Under the pieces are notes generated by a model that was given only the letters and a program-made list of their open reading frames with translations, was not told the origin of the DNA and did no database searches. 64,000 nucleotides of DNA from NCBI GenBank assembly GCA_903900335.1, contig CAIUMP010000017.1:1-64000 (forward strand), given 5' to 3'. A program made the translations under genes and the position numbers. The DNA comes from an uncultured Ignavibacteriota bacterium. Lineage in GTDB: Bacteria > Bacteroidota > Ignavibacteria > Palsa-1295. Shown piece after piece: positions 7,087 through 17,843 of the stretch (position 1 is its first letter; each line of letters opens with the position of its first letter).

Positions 7087-7671
7087 ATGCTTGACGAAGT
7101 ACTCGATATGGTCACCGGCGCTCTGAATTGGATCGGCCTCGGTGGCTCGAACATGGAAGGCCAGGACCTCAGCGGCAAGGATTTCTCCGGCGTCGATCTC
7201 AGCATGTCCAACCTGAAGAACGTGAATTTCGAGGGCGCGAAGCTCGTCGGGACGAACATGAGCAAGTGCAATCTCGAAGGCGTGAATTTCGCGAACGCGG
7301 AGCTTTTCGGTGCGGACCTAAGCTACTCCAATCTCAATGGTGCGAAGAACCTGAGCTCGCTTGCGATTCCCGGCATTAAGTTACGAGGCGTGAATCTGCC
7401 GAACGCCGATTTCAGTGGCCGTGAGTTGCTCGGTGCCGTCTTCCGCGCATCGAACCTCGCCAACGCGAATTTCTCCGGCTGCGACCTCACCGGCGCGAAT
7501 TTCAGCATGTGCAGTCTGGAGAATGCCGACTTCACCAACGCCGATCTCGAATATGCGGATTTCAGTTTCTCGGATATGCGTAATGCTAAACTGGATGGTG
7601 CTAAGATGGCGAATGTGAAGATGACGGGGACAGATCTGGGTGTGAAGCGGGAGGCTCCTATTGTTGGATGA
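7087..7671 (+). CDS. Pentapeptide-repeat protein
   Basis: A 194-residue protein. After a 24-residue lead (MLDEVLDMVTGALNWIGLGG) it consists almost entirely of A(D/N)LXX-type pentapeptides: GQDLSGKDFSGVDLSMSNLK through ANADFSGCDLTGANFSMCSL to the end. Such repeats fold as a right-handed quadrilateral beta-helix. There are about 30 repeats with one interruption (NLSSLAIPGI) where the helix may bulge. No signal peptide or membrane helix is evident. The biochemical role is unknown. It is distinct from the Qnr-like pentapeptide protein at 17844. The gene stands alone between the TA island and a minus-strand operon. Confidence 0.9.
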   Translation: MLDEVLDMVTGALNWIGLGGSNMEGQDLSGKDFSGVDLSMSNLKNVNFEGAKLVGTNMSKCNLEGVNFANAELFGADLSYSNLNGAKNLSSLAIPGIKLRGVNLPNADFSGRELLGAVFRASNLANANFSGCDLTGANFSMCSLENADFTNADLEYADFSFSDMRNAKLDGAKMANVKMTGTDLGVKREAPIVG

Positions 7672-7771
7672 GGAGTTCCGAATAGATTTCCTATTTGAGC
7701 GCTCGCCCTGCGAGTAGGCTAATGTTGCACCACCGCATTTGGGCTCCGTGTAACATGATGCGCGGAACAAC

Positions 7772-7805
7772 TTGTGTGGCCATTAATCTTGTGTGGCCAT
7801 TAATC
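7772..7805. repeat. Tandem duplication of 17 bp
   Basis: The unit ttgtgtggccattaatc occurs twice without a gap in the 153-bp space between the convergent genes ending at 7671 and 7825. No function is apparent; it may be a replication-slippage product. Confidence 0.85.
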
Positions 7806-7824
7806 TGAGTAGCTGCGCCAATGC

Positions 7825-8871
7825 CTACAACTCACCCACAACCAGCGAGAACAAGATCCCCCCATACGTGATCGAATGATTGCTGACGAACCCCGTGAAG
7901 TTCAATCCCACATAATCACTCAACTTGTATCCGAAGGAGGCTTGCGCAGAACCTCCCCAACTTCCGCCAATGTCATTGCTTAGCGTGTCAGCTTTGGGAA
8001 ATGCATAATAGGTGTTGAACGATGCATGGATGACGTTCGCCCCGGCCTCGATACTCGCCCAGAACTCGCCTTGTTCGATGCGAGCGCCAACCATCAACGC
8101 ATATTCGCGAACATCCTGGCTGCCTGTCTTCCCAATTTGCTGAGCGAACAGCTCTTTGCTGGAGAGTCCGAACGTGCTCGTATATCGAAATGTCGCCTGC
8201 ATCCAATCATGGCTCGCCGTCATCGAGAGTCCGCCACCAAAGGAGTTTATCGCACCCATGATCACGCCGGATTGTATCGCACCATATAGGCGCTCACGCT
8301 CTGGGGAAGGAAGCGTGTGCGAATGTGAGACGCGCTCTGCAGATATTGAGATTGCTGCTTCAGTTTGGACTCTAGTTGTCACACTGTCCGCACCAGCGCT
8401 TTGCACTTTATCTACTGCATTTGGAGTCACAATCGCTGTCTGCGCAACATCTTGCTTGTTGGTCGAAGGCGGCATGATGATATCATCTGCGGTCACTACA
8501 TCCCTTTTTAGGAACGCAACACGTTTAAGTGCCTTGTCGGCGGGGTAGCTATGTACGCGTGCTCGCTCCCTGGTCGCCACAGTCGAAATTGTTGGCGCTG
8601 CGAGATTCGTCATCTCACTTGCATGCGACACTTGACGCGGTCTGCTCATCTCGACTGGTGACAAATTAGAGTTGTGGAGCACCACGATAGTCGTCAGTGC
8701 TATGAGGCCCAGCGCAGCGGCACCCAACATCCAAAACGGCATCACTTTATTTCGCGTAACTGCACTGCCGAGGTTTGCCCGAAATTGCGCAACGCTCATC
8801 GGCGGATTCGTGGCATGAAGCGGCGCGAATACTTCGGACACGTTCGTGACAGGGTTGTTCGGTGTTTGCAT
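7825..8871 (-). CDS. Membrane-anchored partner of the ECF sigma factor with a C-terminal beta-barrel-like domain
   Basis: A 348-residue protein 13 bp downstream of the sigma-factor gene, in the usual position of an anti-sigma factor. A short cytoplasmic N-terminus (residues 1-48) precedes one clear membrane helix (MPFWMLGAAALGLIALTTIVVL, about 49-70). A low-complexity S/T/A-rich linker follows. The last 150 residues contain alternating aromatic/glycine strands (FRYTSTFGLSSKELFAQQ, YALMVGARIEQGEFWASIEAG, SYGGILFSLVVGEL) like outer-membrane barrel strands. I do not see the HXXXCXXC zinc anti-sigma motif. The start at 8869-8871 places it after the sigma stop; two earlier in-frame starts would overlap that gene. 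Role as anti-sigma is inferred from position only. Confidence 0.65.
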   Translation of the reverse strand: MQTPNNPVTNVSEVFAPLHATNPPMSVAQFRANLGSAVTRNKVMPFWMLGAAALGLIALTTIVVLHNSNLSPVEMSRPRQVSHASEMTNLAAPTISTVATRERARVHSYPADKALKRVAFLKRDVVTADDIIMPPSTNKQDVAQTAIVTPNAVDKVQSAGADSVTTRVQTEAAISISAERVSHSHTLPSPERERLYGAIQSGVIMGAINSFGGGLSMTASHDWMQATFRYTSTFGLSSKELFAQQIGKTGSQDVREYALMVGARIEQGEFWASIEAGANVIHASFNTYYAFPKADTLSNDIGGSWGGSAQASFGYKLSDYVGLNFTGFVSNHSITYGGILFSLVVGEL

Positions 8872-8884
8872 TTCAGTTGCCTTA

Positions 8885-9430
8885 TTAAGTTGATTGGACG
8901 AGATAGAAGGAGCGGTCATTGGGTGCTGCGCTCGGAGTTGGCAATTCAACGGAGTCGATCATCTTGTTACGAAGCGCTTCCCGGCCGCGAGATAACCGTT
9001 GCTTCACAGCAGAAAGAGAGCCGCCCTGGATCGTGCGAATCTCCTCCAACGAGAGCCCGCTGATTTCGAATAGCAGAATGGCCTCTCGCTGTTTCTCGGG
9101 CAACTCACTGAGTGCGTGAAGCAGGCAGGAGAGGTCATGCGACGATTCCCTTTCATCCTCGTACATCACATGGATCGCCTCATCCAACTTTGCAAAGATT
9201 TTGCGTCGCCAGCGCCCGCGCATGAACAGGCGATGGGCTATCGTGAACAGGAAGCTCGTGAATGCTTGATGGTCGCGCAACGTGTGGAAGCTTTTGTGAG
9301 CCTCCAGCACGGTGTCACTCATGAGATCGCTGGCATCGTCTTCGGAAGCTGTGAGTCCCAGCGAGAATCGCCACAGGCTCGCCCAGGTTGCTTCGATGAA
9401 TTGCCAGAATTGCTGTTCCGTTTCCTGCAT
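8885..9430 (-). CDS. ECF-family RNA polymerase sigma factor
   Basis: A 181-residue sigma-70 family protein of the ECF type. Region 2 (about residues 8-75) contains ASDLMSDTVLEAHKSFHTLRDHQAFTSFLFTIAHRLF, the -10-binding and core-binding helix pair. Region 4 (about 105-160) contains LSELPEKQREAILLFEISGLSLEEI and LSAVKQRLSRGREALR, the -35-binding helix-turn-helix. Between them lies a short linker. It has only these two domains, as expected for ECF factors. It heads a likely two-gene operon with the membrane protein at 7825. Upstream, the region to 9562 contains palindromes but no promoter I can identify with confidence. Confidence 0.93.
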   Translation of the reverse strand: MQETEQQFWQFIEATWASLWRFSLGLTASEDDASDLMSDTVLEAHKSFHTLRDHQAFTSFLFTIAHRLFMRGRWRRKIFAKLDEAIHVMYEDERESSHDLSCLLHALSELPEKQREAILLFEISGLSLEEIRTIQGGSLSAVKQRLSRGREALRNKMIDSVELPTPSAAPNDRSFYLVQST

Positions 9431-9487
9431 ATAACCGTAAGTGACGCGGACCCGGAAAAAGTTACATCGAAATCTGTGGTGATTAGC

Positions 9488-9518
9488 AAAAAAATAGGGA
9501 CGTGCTCAGCACGTCCCT
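9488..9518 (-). terminator. Intrinsic terminator of hsp20
   Basis: Perfect arms AGGGACGTGCT and AGCACGTCCCT with a single loop base are followed, on the minus strand, by a run of seven T. The site is 44 bp after the hsp20 stop codon, the normal place for its terminator. A second hairpin (GTGGGC-aaag-GCCCAC) lies closer to the stop at about 9545-9560. Confidence 0.8.
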
Positions 9519-9562
9519 ACAGTTTACTTCATACGCCAGCCAGCGTGGGCAAAGGCCCACGA

Positions 9563-10027
9563 CTACCGACCCCCGATCTTCACTTCCCGCTCCTTCGGCT
9601 TCGCAGGATCGAGCTTCGGGATCGTGATGTCGAGCACACCATCAACGAAGTTCGCTTCGACGGCATCTTCGTTCAGTCCATTCGGCAACGCGAACTGCCG
9701 TGCGAACTCGCCATGCGAGCGCTCTAATCGATGGAAGGTCTGATCCTTCTGCTCCTCGACGCGCTTTTTCTCGCCGCGAAGTGTGAGTGTGTTATCCGAA
9801 AGCGTGACCTTCACATCATCCGCCTTCATGCCCGGAAGTTCGGCGCGAACGTGAATTGCTTCCGGCGTTTCGGAAATATCGACACGCGGCGAGAATGCGC
9901 CAAGCTCGACGTGAAATCCGTTCTGAAATCCATTCTGTACCGCCCCTTCGACATCATCGAACAATCGACGCAGCTTGCGGCTGGCGCTCTCGATGTCGCG
10001 GCGTGGCTCCCAACGATATACTGTCAT
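9563..10027 (-). CDS. Small heat-shock protein (Hsp20/alpha-crystallin family)
   Basis: A 154-residue protein with the alpha-crystallin domain at about residues 45-140. It shows the strands PRVDISETPEAIHVRAELPGMKADDVKVTLSDNTLTLRGEKK and the C-terminal core motif GVLDITIPK. The C-terminal I-x-I/V-type tail that bridges subunits may correspond to REVKIGGR. An N-terminal 40 residues rich in aromatic and basic residues is also typical. Hsp20 proteins hold unfolding proteins for DnaK; dnaK itself starts at the beginning of this window. A terminator follows the gene. Confidence 0.94.
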   Translation of the reverse strand: MTVYRWEPRRDIESASRKLRRLFDDVEGAVQNGFQNGFHVELGAFSPRVDISETPEAIHVRAELPGMKADDVKVTLSDNTLTLRGEKKRVEEQKDQTFHRLERSHGEFARQFALPNGLNEDAVEANFVDGVLDITIPKLDPAKPKEREVKIGGR

Positions 10028-10226
10028 AGTGTTTTGGTAAGTTAAAAGTCCTAAGTCCTCAAGTCCTGAGTGTTAGTTAGATGAAGGGACGCTGTGTAAG
10101 GAGTGTGCCAGAAACAGGATATTGGGATTTTACCCTACTTTTCGCAGGTGTCCCGAAGAATAGCGGGACAAAATGGCAGTGGCGGAGAAATTCTCCGCCA
10201 CTTCTACAATGAACATATCCAAAAAT

Positions 10227-10308
10227 GTCATTCCCGCGGATGCGGGAATCCAGACCGTTAGTGATCGAACATTGCCGACGACTGGATTCCCGCGTTCGCG
10301 GGAATGAC
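10227..10308. repeat. REP-like palindromic element (GTCATTCCCGCG family)
   Basis: An 82-bp inverted repeat bounded by GTCATTCCCGCG and CGCGGGAATGAC. Each end itself forms a small hairpin (CCCGCGgatgCGGG and CCCGCGttcGCGGG), and the inner arms GGAATCCAG/CTGGATTCC also pair. The same sequence family is widespread in bacterial genomes as a small mobile palindrome, often maintained by REP-associated transposases. Here it lies between hsp20 and the DinB-like gene. No transposase is in the window. Confidence 0.88.
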
Positions 10309-10336
10309 AGTGTGTGAGGCCGCGTGAAGAGGCTAA

Positions 10337-10855
10337 TCAAGCAACCTTCGGAGCCGGATCCTTCCCATACCAATTGTTCACGGTGCCTATCTCCGCGCCG
10401 CACATCTTCGCATAGAGGAAAAGCTGATGACGATACGCGCATAGATAGCGCACGGTCGTAAAGAGTCCTTCATAAACCGAGAACACATCGCCGCTGAAGG
10501 GATGATACGATTCCTTCTGCAAATCAGCATCGCTGAGACTGGCGAGCATATCAATGATCTCCTTCTTCTCGAGTTCGATCATGTCCGAGAAATTCTCAAA
10601 CGTCACGTTCTCGGTCGACCACTTCGCATCAGCGCGATACGCATTGCGCGCGGCGTCCGGATCAGCGGGCGTTGTGATGTACTGCCGCACCATGGCTTTG
10701 CCGATGTAGGTAAGGTATTGCATGAGTTGAACCGTGGTGCGCATGTTCTCGGCCGGCTTCCACTCGGCACTCTCGGCAGAGAATTTCGGGTAGAGATGCT
10801 GACACGTCGTGAGTTCGTGAATGAGGTTTTTACGGAGGGAGTCTGTGTATGACAT
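10337..10855 (-). CDS. DinB-like four-helix protein
   Basis: A 172-residue helical protein from the ATG at 10853-10855 (MSYTDSLRKNLIHELTTCQHLY). An upstream in-frame start would add 17 residues with no conserved character. The pattern of four amphipathic helices and the histidine in HLYPKF, with YRHQLFLYAKMCG near the C-terminus, is that of the DinB/YfiT-like metalloprotein superfamily. Typical members coordinate a metal through three histidines. I can see candidate histidines (HELTTCQHLY, YHPFSGD, YRHQLF) but not a perfect canonical triad. The role is unknown; many relatives are thiol transferases or damage-induced. It is 63 bp from gyrB on the same strand. Confidence 0.7.
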   Translation of the reverse strand: MSYTDSLRKNLIHELTTCQHLYPKFSAESAEWKPAENMRTTVQLMQYLTYIGKAMVRQYITTPADPDAARNAYRADAKWSTENVTFENFSDMIELEKKEIIDMLASLSDADLQKESYHPFSGDVFSVYEGLFTTVRYLCAYRHQLFLYAKMCGAEIGTVNNWYGKDPAPKVA

Positions 10856-10918
10856 ACGTACTTGACAAGAAATGGTTTGACTGTAATGCTGAAAGAAGTG
10901 ACCCACTAAAGGTCCCTC

Positions 10919-12988
<2,070 letters not shown>

Positions 12989-13243
12989 CTAAGTGCTGAG
13001 TGCCAAAACGCTAAGAAAATAGCGCCAAAACGCACAGCAAAATGAGTGTAAAAACGTGTGATTGCGGCCCCAGCGGGATGAATGCCCGAGGCCCGAATAA
13101 AAAACGCTGAAAAGCCGCCTAAATCGTTGAAAAACGAGGACTTTTCAGCGTAAATTGAAACACAGAATGGGAGGTGAACGCTCCCCGTATTGGAGTATTA
13201 ATCCCAATTGAAAGGAGTGCATAGAAAATGAACCGGTGTGGAG

Positions 13244-13290
13244 TGAAGTGGCACTTCGCTCCCGCTCAGAAGGCGCGAAGTGCCACTTCA
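13244..13290. repeat. Nested palindrome between gyrB and a T9SS gene
   Basis: Two 16-bp arms, TGAAGTGGCACTTCGC and GCGAAGTGCCACTTCA, are perfectly complementary, separated by 15 nt. Each arm itself contains the palindrome GAAGTGgCACTTC. The element lies in the otherwise gene-free region 12980-13488. It could act as a transcription terminator or regulatory hairpin, but no T-run follows. Confidence 0.8.
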
Positions 13291-13488
13291 CGTCACATGT
13301 ATGTCTTGCTTGAATGCGAACCGAGAACCACGCCGAGGACATCCGCCTCTCCACGCTCAGTAATTACGCCGGTTCGGTGGGCGGGAAGATCCGGGTGGAT
13401 ATTAGTTGAGGGGAGAAAGAACCTGCGTTTGGGGGTGTAACAATTCTCAATTTGCAAAGTTATTCCTGTTCTGAAAACCGAGTTGCAC

Positions 13489-15744
13489 ATGAGATCATCC
13501 TTGCTGCTTCCTAACTCCATCACAGGCCTCCTTTTCTATCTGGCCTTCTGCCCGTCCGTTACCTATGCTCAAGCGGGCTGGGAGTGGCAGAACCCGTTGC
13601 CTCAAGGATATACGTTGAATGCTGTCACCTTCAGCGATGCCAACAATGGGTGGTCGGTTGGAAATTGTGGCACCATCATGCATACGTCCGACGCGGGTAA
13701 CTCTTGGAAACTCCAAGCTAGCAATACAACAAATTCCCTGCATGGGGTTTGCTTTACCAGCGCACTTACAGGTTTGGCAGTAGGTGATTTAGGCCTTATT
13801 CTTCGCACCGAAGATGGCGGCGGAACATGGTGGCTCCAGACAAGCGGAACCGGTGCTGATCTGCTTGCAATCACATTTTCAAATCCGCACGTGGGCTGGA
13901 TTGTCGGTAGACAAGGGACAATCCTTCATACAACGGATGGTGGTCTCTCATGGGATAGACAGGTAAGTAGTACGACTCGTGATCTCTCTGCCATTTCGTT
14001 TGCGGACAATCGAGTTGGAAATTCGGTGGGTGCCGGAGGCACGATTCGTCGAACAATGAATGGCGGCACCACATGGGACAGTGTGAACAGCGGAACGACG
14101 TTTGATTTCCGCGGAGTGGCATCAATCGATGCCACCACGACGATCGTGATCGGTGGTAATGTTGAAGTCGCAACGGTATATTACGACCGATACGGTAATC
14201 CCCATCCTGTGTACTCATACTATAATACGCTTTTTCGTACAATGAATGGTGGCGTCTCGTGGAAGAAGGACTCACTGTCAGGATTAAACGGATTTACCGA
14301 CATACGCCTCCTCAATTCTGCGAACGGATGGGTGGTGGGGACAAATGGATTATACCGAACTTCTGACACCGGCCGTTCCTGGTCAAGTGTTGCAGCGATC
14401 GGGCCAGGCAGTATCTTCTTCACTGACTTAAATTCTGGATTCTTGGTTTGTGCAGACGGCCAAATTTTTCATACTACCAATAGTGGCAAAACATGGCCCC
14501 AAACTGTGAAGAATGCAACCGGTGCGTTCGGCCTTCCTCTTATTCAGCTGTTCTTTGTTAATTCAAGAGTTGGTTGGTGTTTCGGGAGCAGCGGTGGGAA
14601 CGGCGGGATCATGCACACCACGGATGGCGGTAACAACTGGAGCGTTCAGTGGAAGGCTGACCCAACTAGCACGGATCTGGATTTGACATCCGCATTTTTT
14701 GTTGATGTGAATAATGGATGGGTTCTTGGTCATTACTATCATCAGCAATACGGTCAGCAGCAGGGGATGATTCTTCACACTTCGGACGGGGGTCAATCAT
14801 GGGGAAACCAAATCCCGGCACTGACTGGCATCTTCCAGCCAGAACATGCTTTTTTTGTAACTCCTAACCTAGGATGGCTGACGCAGGGATGGACGATGTA
14901 CCAGACAACAAATGGGGGCAAATCATGGCCGGTTATCTCAAGTGCAGTTGTGAAAAGTTTTAATCAAATCAAGTTCATCGATGCAAATATCGGATGGGCA
15001 GTTTCCACCAAAGGCCAGATTTATCGCACATCAAACGGTGGTGTGGAATGGGCGCTCCAGCATGAATGGGATACAGGTACTTCAGGCCCACTCAACGGTA
15101 TCTATGTGAAGGACTCGAATAACGTGTGGGTAGCCGGCTGGAACGCCGAGTCCGGAAAACAGAGTCGCGGCGTTGCTCTTCATACATCCGATGGTGGCCA
15201 AACATGGAGCACTCAAATTAGTGAGTCTGCTAAATTTGGATTCGCTCAGTTTTCATTTGCCGACTCGAATCACTGGTGGGCAGCAAACTCGGACAATGCT
15301 GTCTATCGAACCACCAATGGGGGCAAGGACTGGGAGAGTCAAGCATTTGGGATGACTCTTTATTCTGTTTGCTTCACGGATACTTCCAATGGATGGGTTA
15401 CAGGCGCTGGTGCAGAAATCCTTCACACTTCGAGCGGTGGAGTTGCCGGCAACAGTGGTCCCCGTGTCAAACCACTTGGAACCCAGCTCCTCTTTGCTGT
15501 TTACCCGAATCCTTCTGATCGCCATGGAGCGAGCTTCCGGATCGATCTACCGAAGACGACATTTGTTAAGCTGCGAATCTTGAATGTTCTCGGAATCGAA
15601 GTTGCTGCCCTCTTTTCAAATGAAATGACAGCCGGGCCTCACGAAATTCAGTGGGATCAACTTAATGCTGTTCCAGGAACATACTACTGTGAGTTAAGCG
15701 CTGACCAAGAGACTCGGTTGGTTCAAATCGTAGTATCAAAGTGA
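13489..15744 (+). CDS. Secreted BNR/Ycf48-like repeat protein with T9SS sorting domain
   Basis: A 751-residue secreted protein. A signal peptide (MRSSLLLPNSITGLLFYLAFCPSVTYAQ) precedes about eight or nine beta-propeller-type units with the pattern 'GW.VG..G.I.HT.DGG..W', e.g. GTIMHTSDAGNSWKL, GLILRTEDGGGTWWLQ and GTILHTTDGGLSW. These resemble the Ycf48/photosynthesis-stability and BNR families, which form propellers. The last 80 residues (VYPNPS...LRILNVLGIEVAALF...GTYYCELSADQ) are the type IX secretion C-terminal sorting domain, which directs export across the outer membrane. The start at 13489 was chosen over a TTG two codons upstream. Function of the propeller is unknown. Confidence 0.92.
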   Translation: MRSSLLLPNSITGLLFYLAFCPSVTYAQAGWEWQNPLPQGYTLNAVTFSDANNGWSVGNCGTIMHTSDAGNSWKLQASNTTNSLHGVCFTSALTGLAVGDLGLILRTEDGGGTWWLQTSGTGADLLAITFSNPHVGWIVGRQGTILHTTDGGLSWDRQVSSTTRDLSAISFADNRVGNSVGAGGTIRRTMNGGTTWDSVNSGTTFDFRGVASIDATTTIVIGGNVEVATVYYDRYGNPHPVYSYYNTLFRTMNGGVSWKKDSLSGLNGFTDIRLLNSANGWVVGTNGLYRTSDTGRSWSSVAAIGPGSIFFTDLNSGFLVCADGQIFHTTNSGKTWPQTVKNATGAFGLPLIQLFFVNSRVGWCFGSSGGNGGIMHTTDGGNNWSVQWKADPTSTDLDLTSAFFVDVNNGWVLGHYYHQQYGQQQGMILHTSDGGQSWGNQIPALTGIFQPEHAFFVTPNLGWLTQGWTMYQTTNGGKSWPVISSAVVKSFNQIKFIDANIGWAVSTKGQIYRTSNGGVEWALQHEWDTGTSGPLNGIYVKDSNNVWVAGWNAESGKQSRGVALHTSDGGQTWSTQISESAKFGFAQFSFADSNHWWAANSDNAVYRTTNGGKDWESQAFGMTLYSVCFTDTSNGWVTGAGAEILHTSSGGVAGNSGPRVKPLGTQLLFAVYPNPSDRHGASFRIDLPKTTFVKLRILNVLGIEVAALFSNEMTAGPHEIQWDQLNAVPGTYYCELSADQETRLVQIVVSK

Positions 15745-15759
15745 TACCGCAGCCCTTCT

Positions 15760-16665
15760 GTGGATAACAACCACCAACCCCACTCCGCCGCCTTCTTCGG
15801 CGACTACCGCGACTTCTGGTGGAACCGCGATTTCCTCGAACTCCTCGTCAAGCGATGGGGAGCGGAGGATGTGCGAAGTGTGCTCGATGTCGGGTGCGGC
15901 GTCGGGCATTGGGGGAGGATCGTTGCGAGCGTGCTGCCGAGTGCAGAGTCAATCGTTGGGGTTGATCGCGAAGAGAAGTGGATCGAGGAAGCGACGAAGC
16001 GAACCGCAGATGATTCACGATTTCGTTATCAGCGTGGCGATGCGATGCCGCTCCCTTTCGAAGATAACTCGTTCGATCTGGTGACCTGCCAGACCGTGCT
16101 GATTCATGTCGAGAAGCCAGTGGAGGCATTGCGCGAAATGCTGCGAGTGACGAAGCCGGGTGGGATCATCGTTGCGGCAGAACCCAATAATCGCGCGGGG
16201 ACGATGGTCTGGGGAAGTACCAGCAGCAACGATAATACAATCGAGGATACGGTCAAACACGTCCGCTTCCACCAGATCTGCGAGCGCGGGAAGATCGCAC
16301 TGGGATTGGGTGATACGTCGCTGGGAGATTTACTTCCTGGTTTGTTCGTGGAAGCTGGCGGCAAAGATATTCAAGTGTATCTCTCCGATAAGACCTCAGC
16401 AATATTTCCACCATACAATGGGCGCGAACAACAAACACTACTCGCACATCAGCGAAGCATGACGGAGAACGAGATGTTCATGTGGGGCCGCGAGGAGAGC
16501 GAGCGTTACTTCCTGGCCGGTGGTGGAACAGCGGAGGAGTTTCAGGAGATGTGGAGTGTTGTTACCGCCAGCGATGGCAGCTTCGAGAAGGCGATTGCAT
16601 CGGGCACCTATCACACCGGCGGCGGGGCGATGATGTATGTGGTTTCGGGGAGGAAGTCGCTTTGA
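15760..16665 (+). CDS. SAM-dependent methyltransferase
   Basis: A 301-residue class I methyltransferase. Motif I is [12 protein letters not shown] (about residues 41-52), followed by the acidic strand end [14 protein letters not shown], motif IV-like [16 protein letters not shown] and the post-motif helix [19 protein letters not shown]. The N-terminal [21 protein letters not shown] is typical of Methyltransf_11-type enzymes that act on small metabolites. The start is GTG at 15760, 15 bp after the previous stop. The last 100 residues ([24 protein letters not shown]) are an extra helical lid with no match I recognise. No substrate can be proposed. Confidence 0.87.
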   Translation: MDNNHQPHSAAFFGDYRDFWWNRDFLELLVKRWGAEDVRSVLDVGCGVGHWGRIVASVLPSAESIVGVDREEKWIEEATKRTADDSRFRYQRGDAMPLPFEDNSFDLVTCQTVLIHVEKPVEALREMLRVTKPGGIIVAAEPNNRAGTMVWGSTSSNDNTIEDTVKHVRFHQICERGKIALGLGDTSLGDLLPGLFVEAGGKDIQVYLSDKTSAIFPPYNGREQQTLLAHQRSMTENEMFMWGREESERYFLAGGGTAEEFQEMWSVVTASDGSFEKAIASGTYHTGGGAMMYVVSGRKSL

Positions 16666-16702
16666 TCCAATTGCCTCAAGGTGATCATGGCACAGGCCTT
16701 AC

Positions 16703-17797
16703 GTGCACGATTTAGGTTCATCGCTTCGTTCCATTCGAATGGAGCGTGAGCGCGAGAAGATCCGAAACCTGATTCTCCGATTTGGTTGGAACAGCACGTG
16801 CTACCAGTTGATGAATCCAGGCTTTCGATACTGGTTCAGCAAGGATGGACTGGCTGCCGTTGGATACGTCCAGTATGCGAAGACACGCATCGTTGGTGGC
16901 GGACCGGTTTGCGCGTTTGAGCATTTACCGAAGGTTGTCGCTGAGTTCGAAGCGGAGACATCTGCTCGCGGACTGCACGTTTGTTACTTTGCAAGTGAAG
17001 CTCGGCTTGAGAGTTTGCTGGTAGGGCACTCCGGTTATGCTGTGCTTCAATTGGGAGCCCAACCTGTCTGGAAGCCTTCCGAGTTGGTTCATATCATTGA
17101 GGCAAAGCAATCGCTGCGAAGCCAACTTCACCGCGCCGAGAACAAAGGCCTCGTCGTTCGAGAGTGGGGTGTACGGGAAGCCTCGAAGAGTTCGACACTT
17201 CATGCAGTCCTCACGCAGTGGCTTGCAACTCGCGGACTTCCGAGCCTTCATTTTCTTGTAGAGCCGGAGACGCTCGCACAGTTGGAAGATCGCCGCATGT
17301 TTGTCGCAACCATAGGCTCCGATGTTGTCGGCTTCCTTAATGCCTCGCCGATTCCAGAGCGCCACGGGTGGCTCATCGAGCAATTCGTCCGAGGTTCCGC
17401 AGCACCCAATGGGACGGTCGAACTCATGCTATGCCATGCCGCCAAGACGTTTGCGGAAGAAGGGTACGACTATCTTACGCTCGGTCTCTCACCACTTACC
17501 ATGGCGGGCAAATCCTCGTCACAACGTACGTCTCCAATTCTGCAATTTCTGCTCGGCTGGGCACGTGGGCATGGCAAACGATTCTATAACTTTGCCGGGT
17601 TGGAGTTTTTCAAGGCCAAATTCGAGCCAGAGACATGGGAGCCTATCTATGCGATCTCGAATGAAAAGCAATTTTCTCTGCGTGCGCTCTATGCCATCGC
17701 ATGCGCTTTTACCAATGGCCGACCTGTGCGAACGGTGCTCGCCGGAATTGGCATAGCCATTCGCCACGAACAACGGTGGCTATTCCGTACTCGCTGA
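16703..17797 (+). CDS. DUF2156 (MprF C-terminal-like) protein
   Basis: A 364-residue protein matching the DUF2156/MprF-type aminoacyl-phosphatidylglycerol synthase domain, a double GNAT fold. Recognisable features are FSKDGLAAVGYVQYAKTRIVGGGPVCA near the N-terminus, SLRSQLHRAENKGLVVREW and the C-terminal block EGYDYLTLGLSPL...FYNFAGLEFFKAKFEPETWEPIY. In MprF this domain transfers lysine or alanine to lipid, but stand-alone relatives lacking the membrane flippase are common and their substrates are unproven. Start GTG at 16703; an ATG 12 codons later also fits. It lies just after the methyltransferase gene. Confidence 0.85.
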   Translation: MHDLGSSLRSIRMEREREKIRNLILRFGWNSTCYQLMNPGFRYWFSKDGLAAVGYVQYAKTRIVGGGPVCAFEHLPKVVAEFEAETSARGLHVCYFASEARLESLLVGHSGYAVLQLGAQPVWKPSELVHIIEAKQSLRSQLHRAENKGLVVREWGVREASKSSTLHAVLTQWLATRGLPSLHFLVEPETLAQLEDRRMFVATIGSDVVGFLNASPIPERHGWLIEQFVRGSAAPNGTVELMLCHAAKTFAEEGYDYLTLGLSPLTMAGKSSSQRTSPILQFLLGWARGHGKRFYNFAGLEFFKAKFEPETWEPIYAISNEKQFSLRALYAIACAFTNGRPVRTVLAGIGIAIRHEQRWLFRTR

Positions 17798-17843
17798 CCC
17801 TCTCAATTTGGAACTGCCACACCGAAGATAGGATTACGGCAAC

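Noticed and set aside
16703-17797. A phosphatidylglycerol lysyltransferase gene
   Set aside because: Only the DUF2156 domain is present, without the membrane flippase part, so the specific activity is not claimed.
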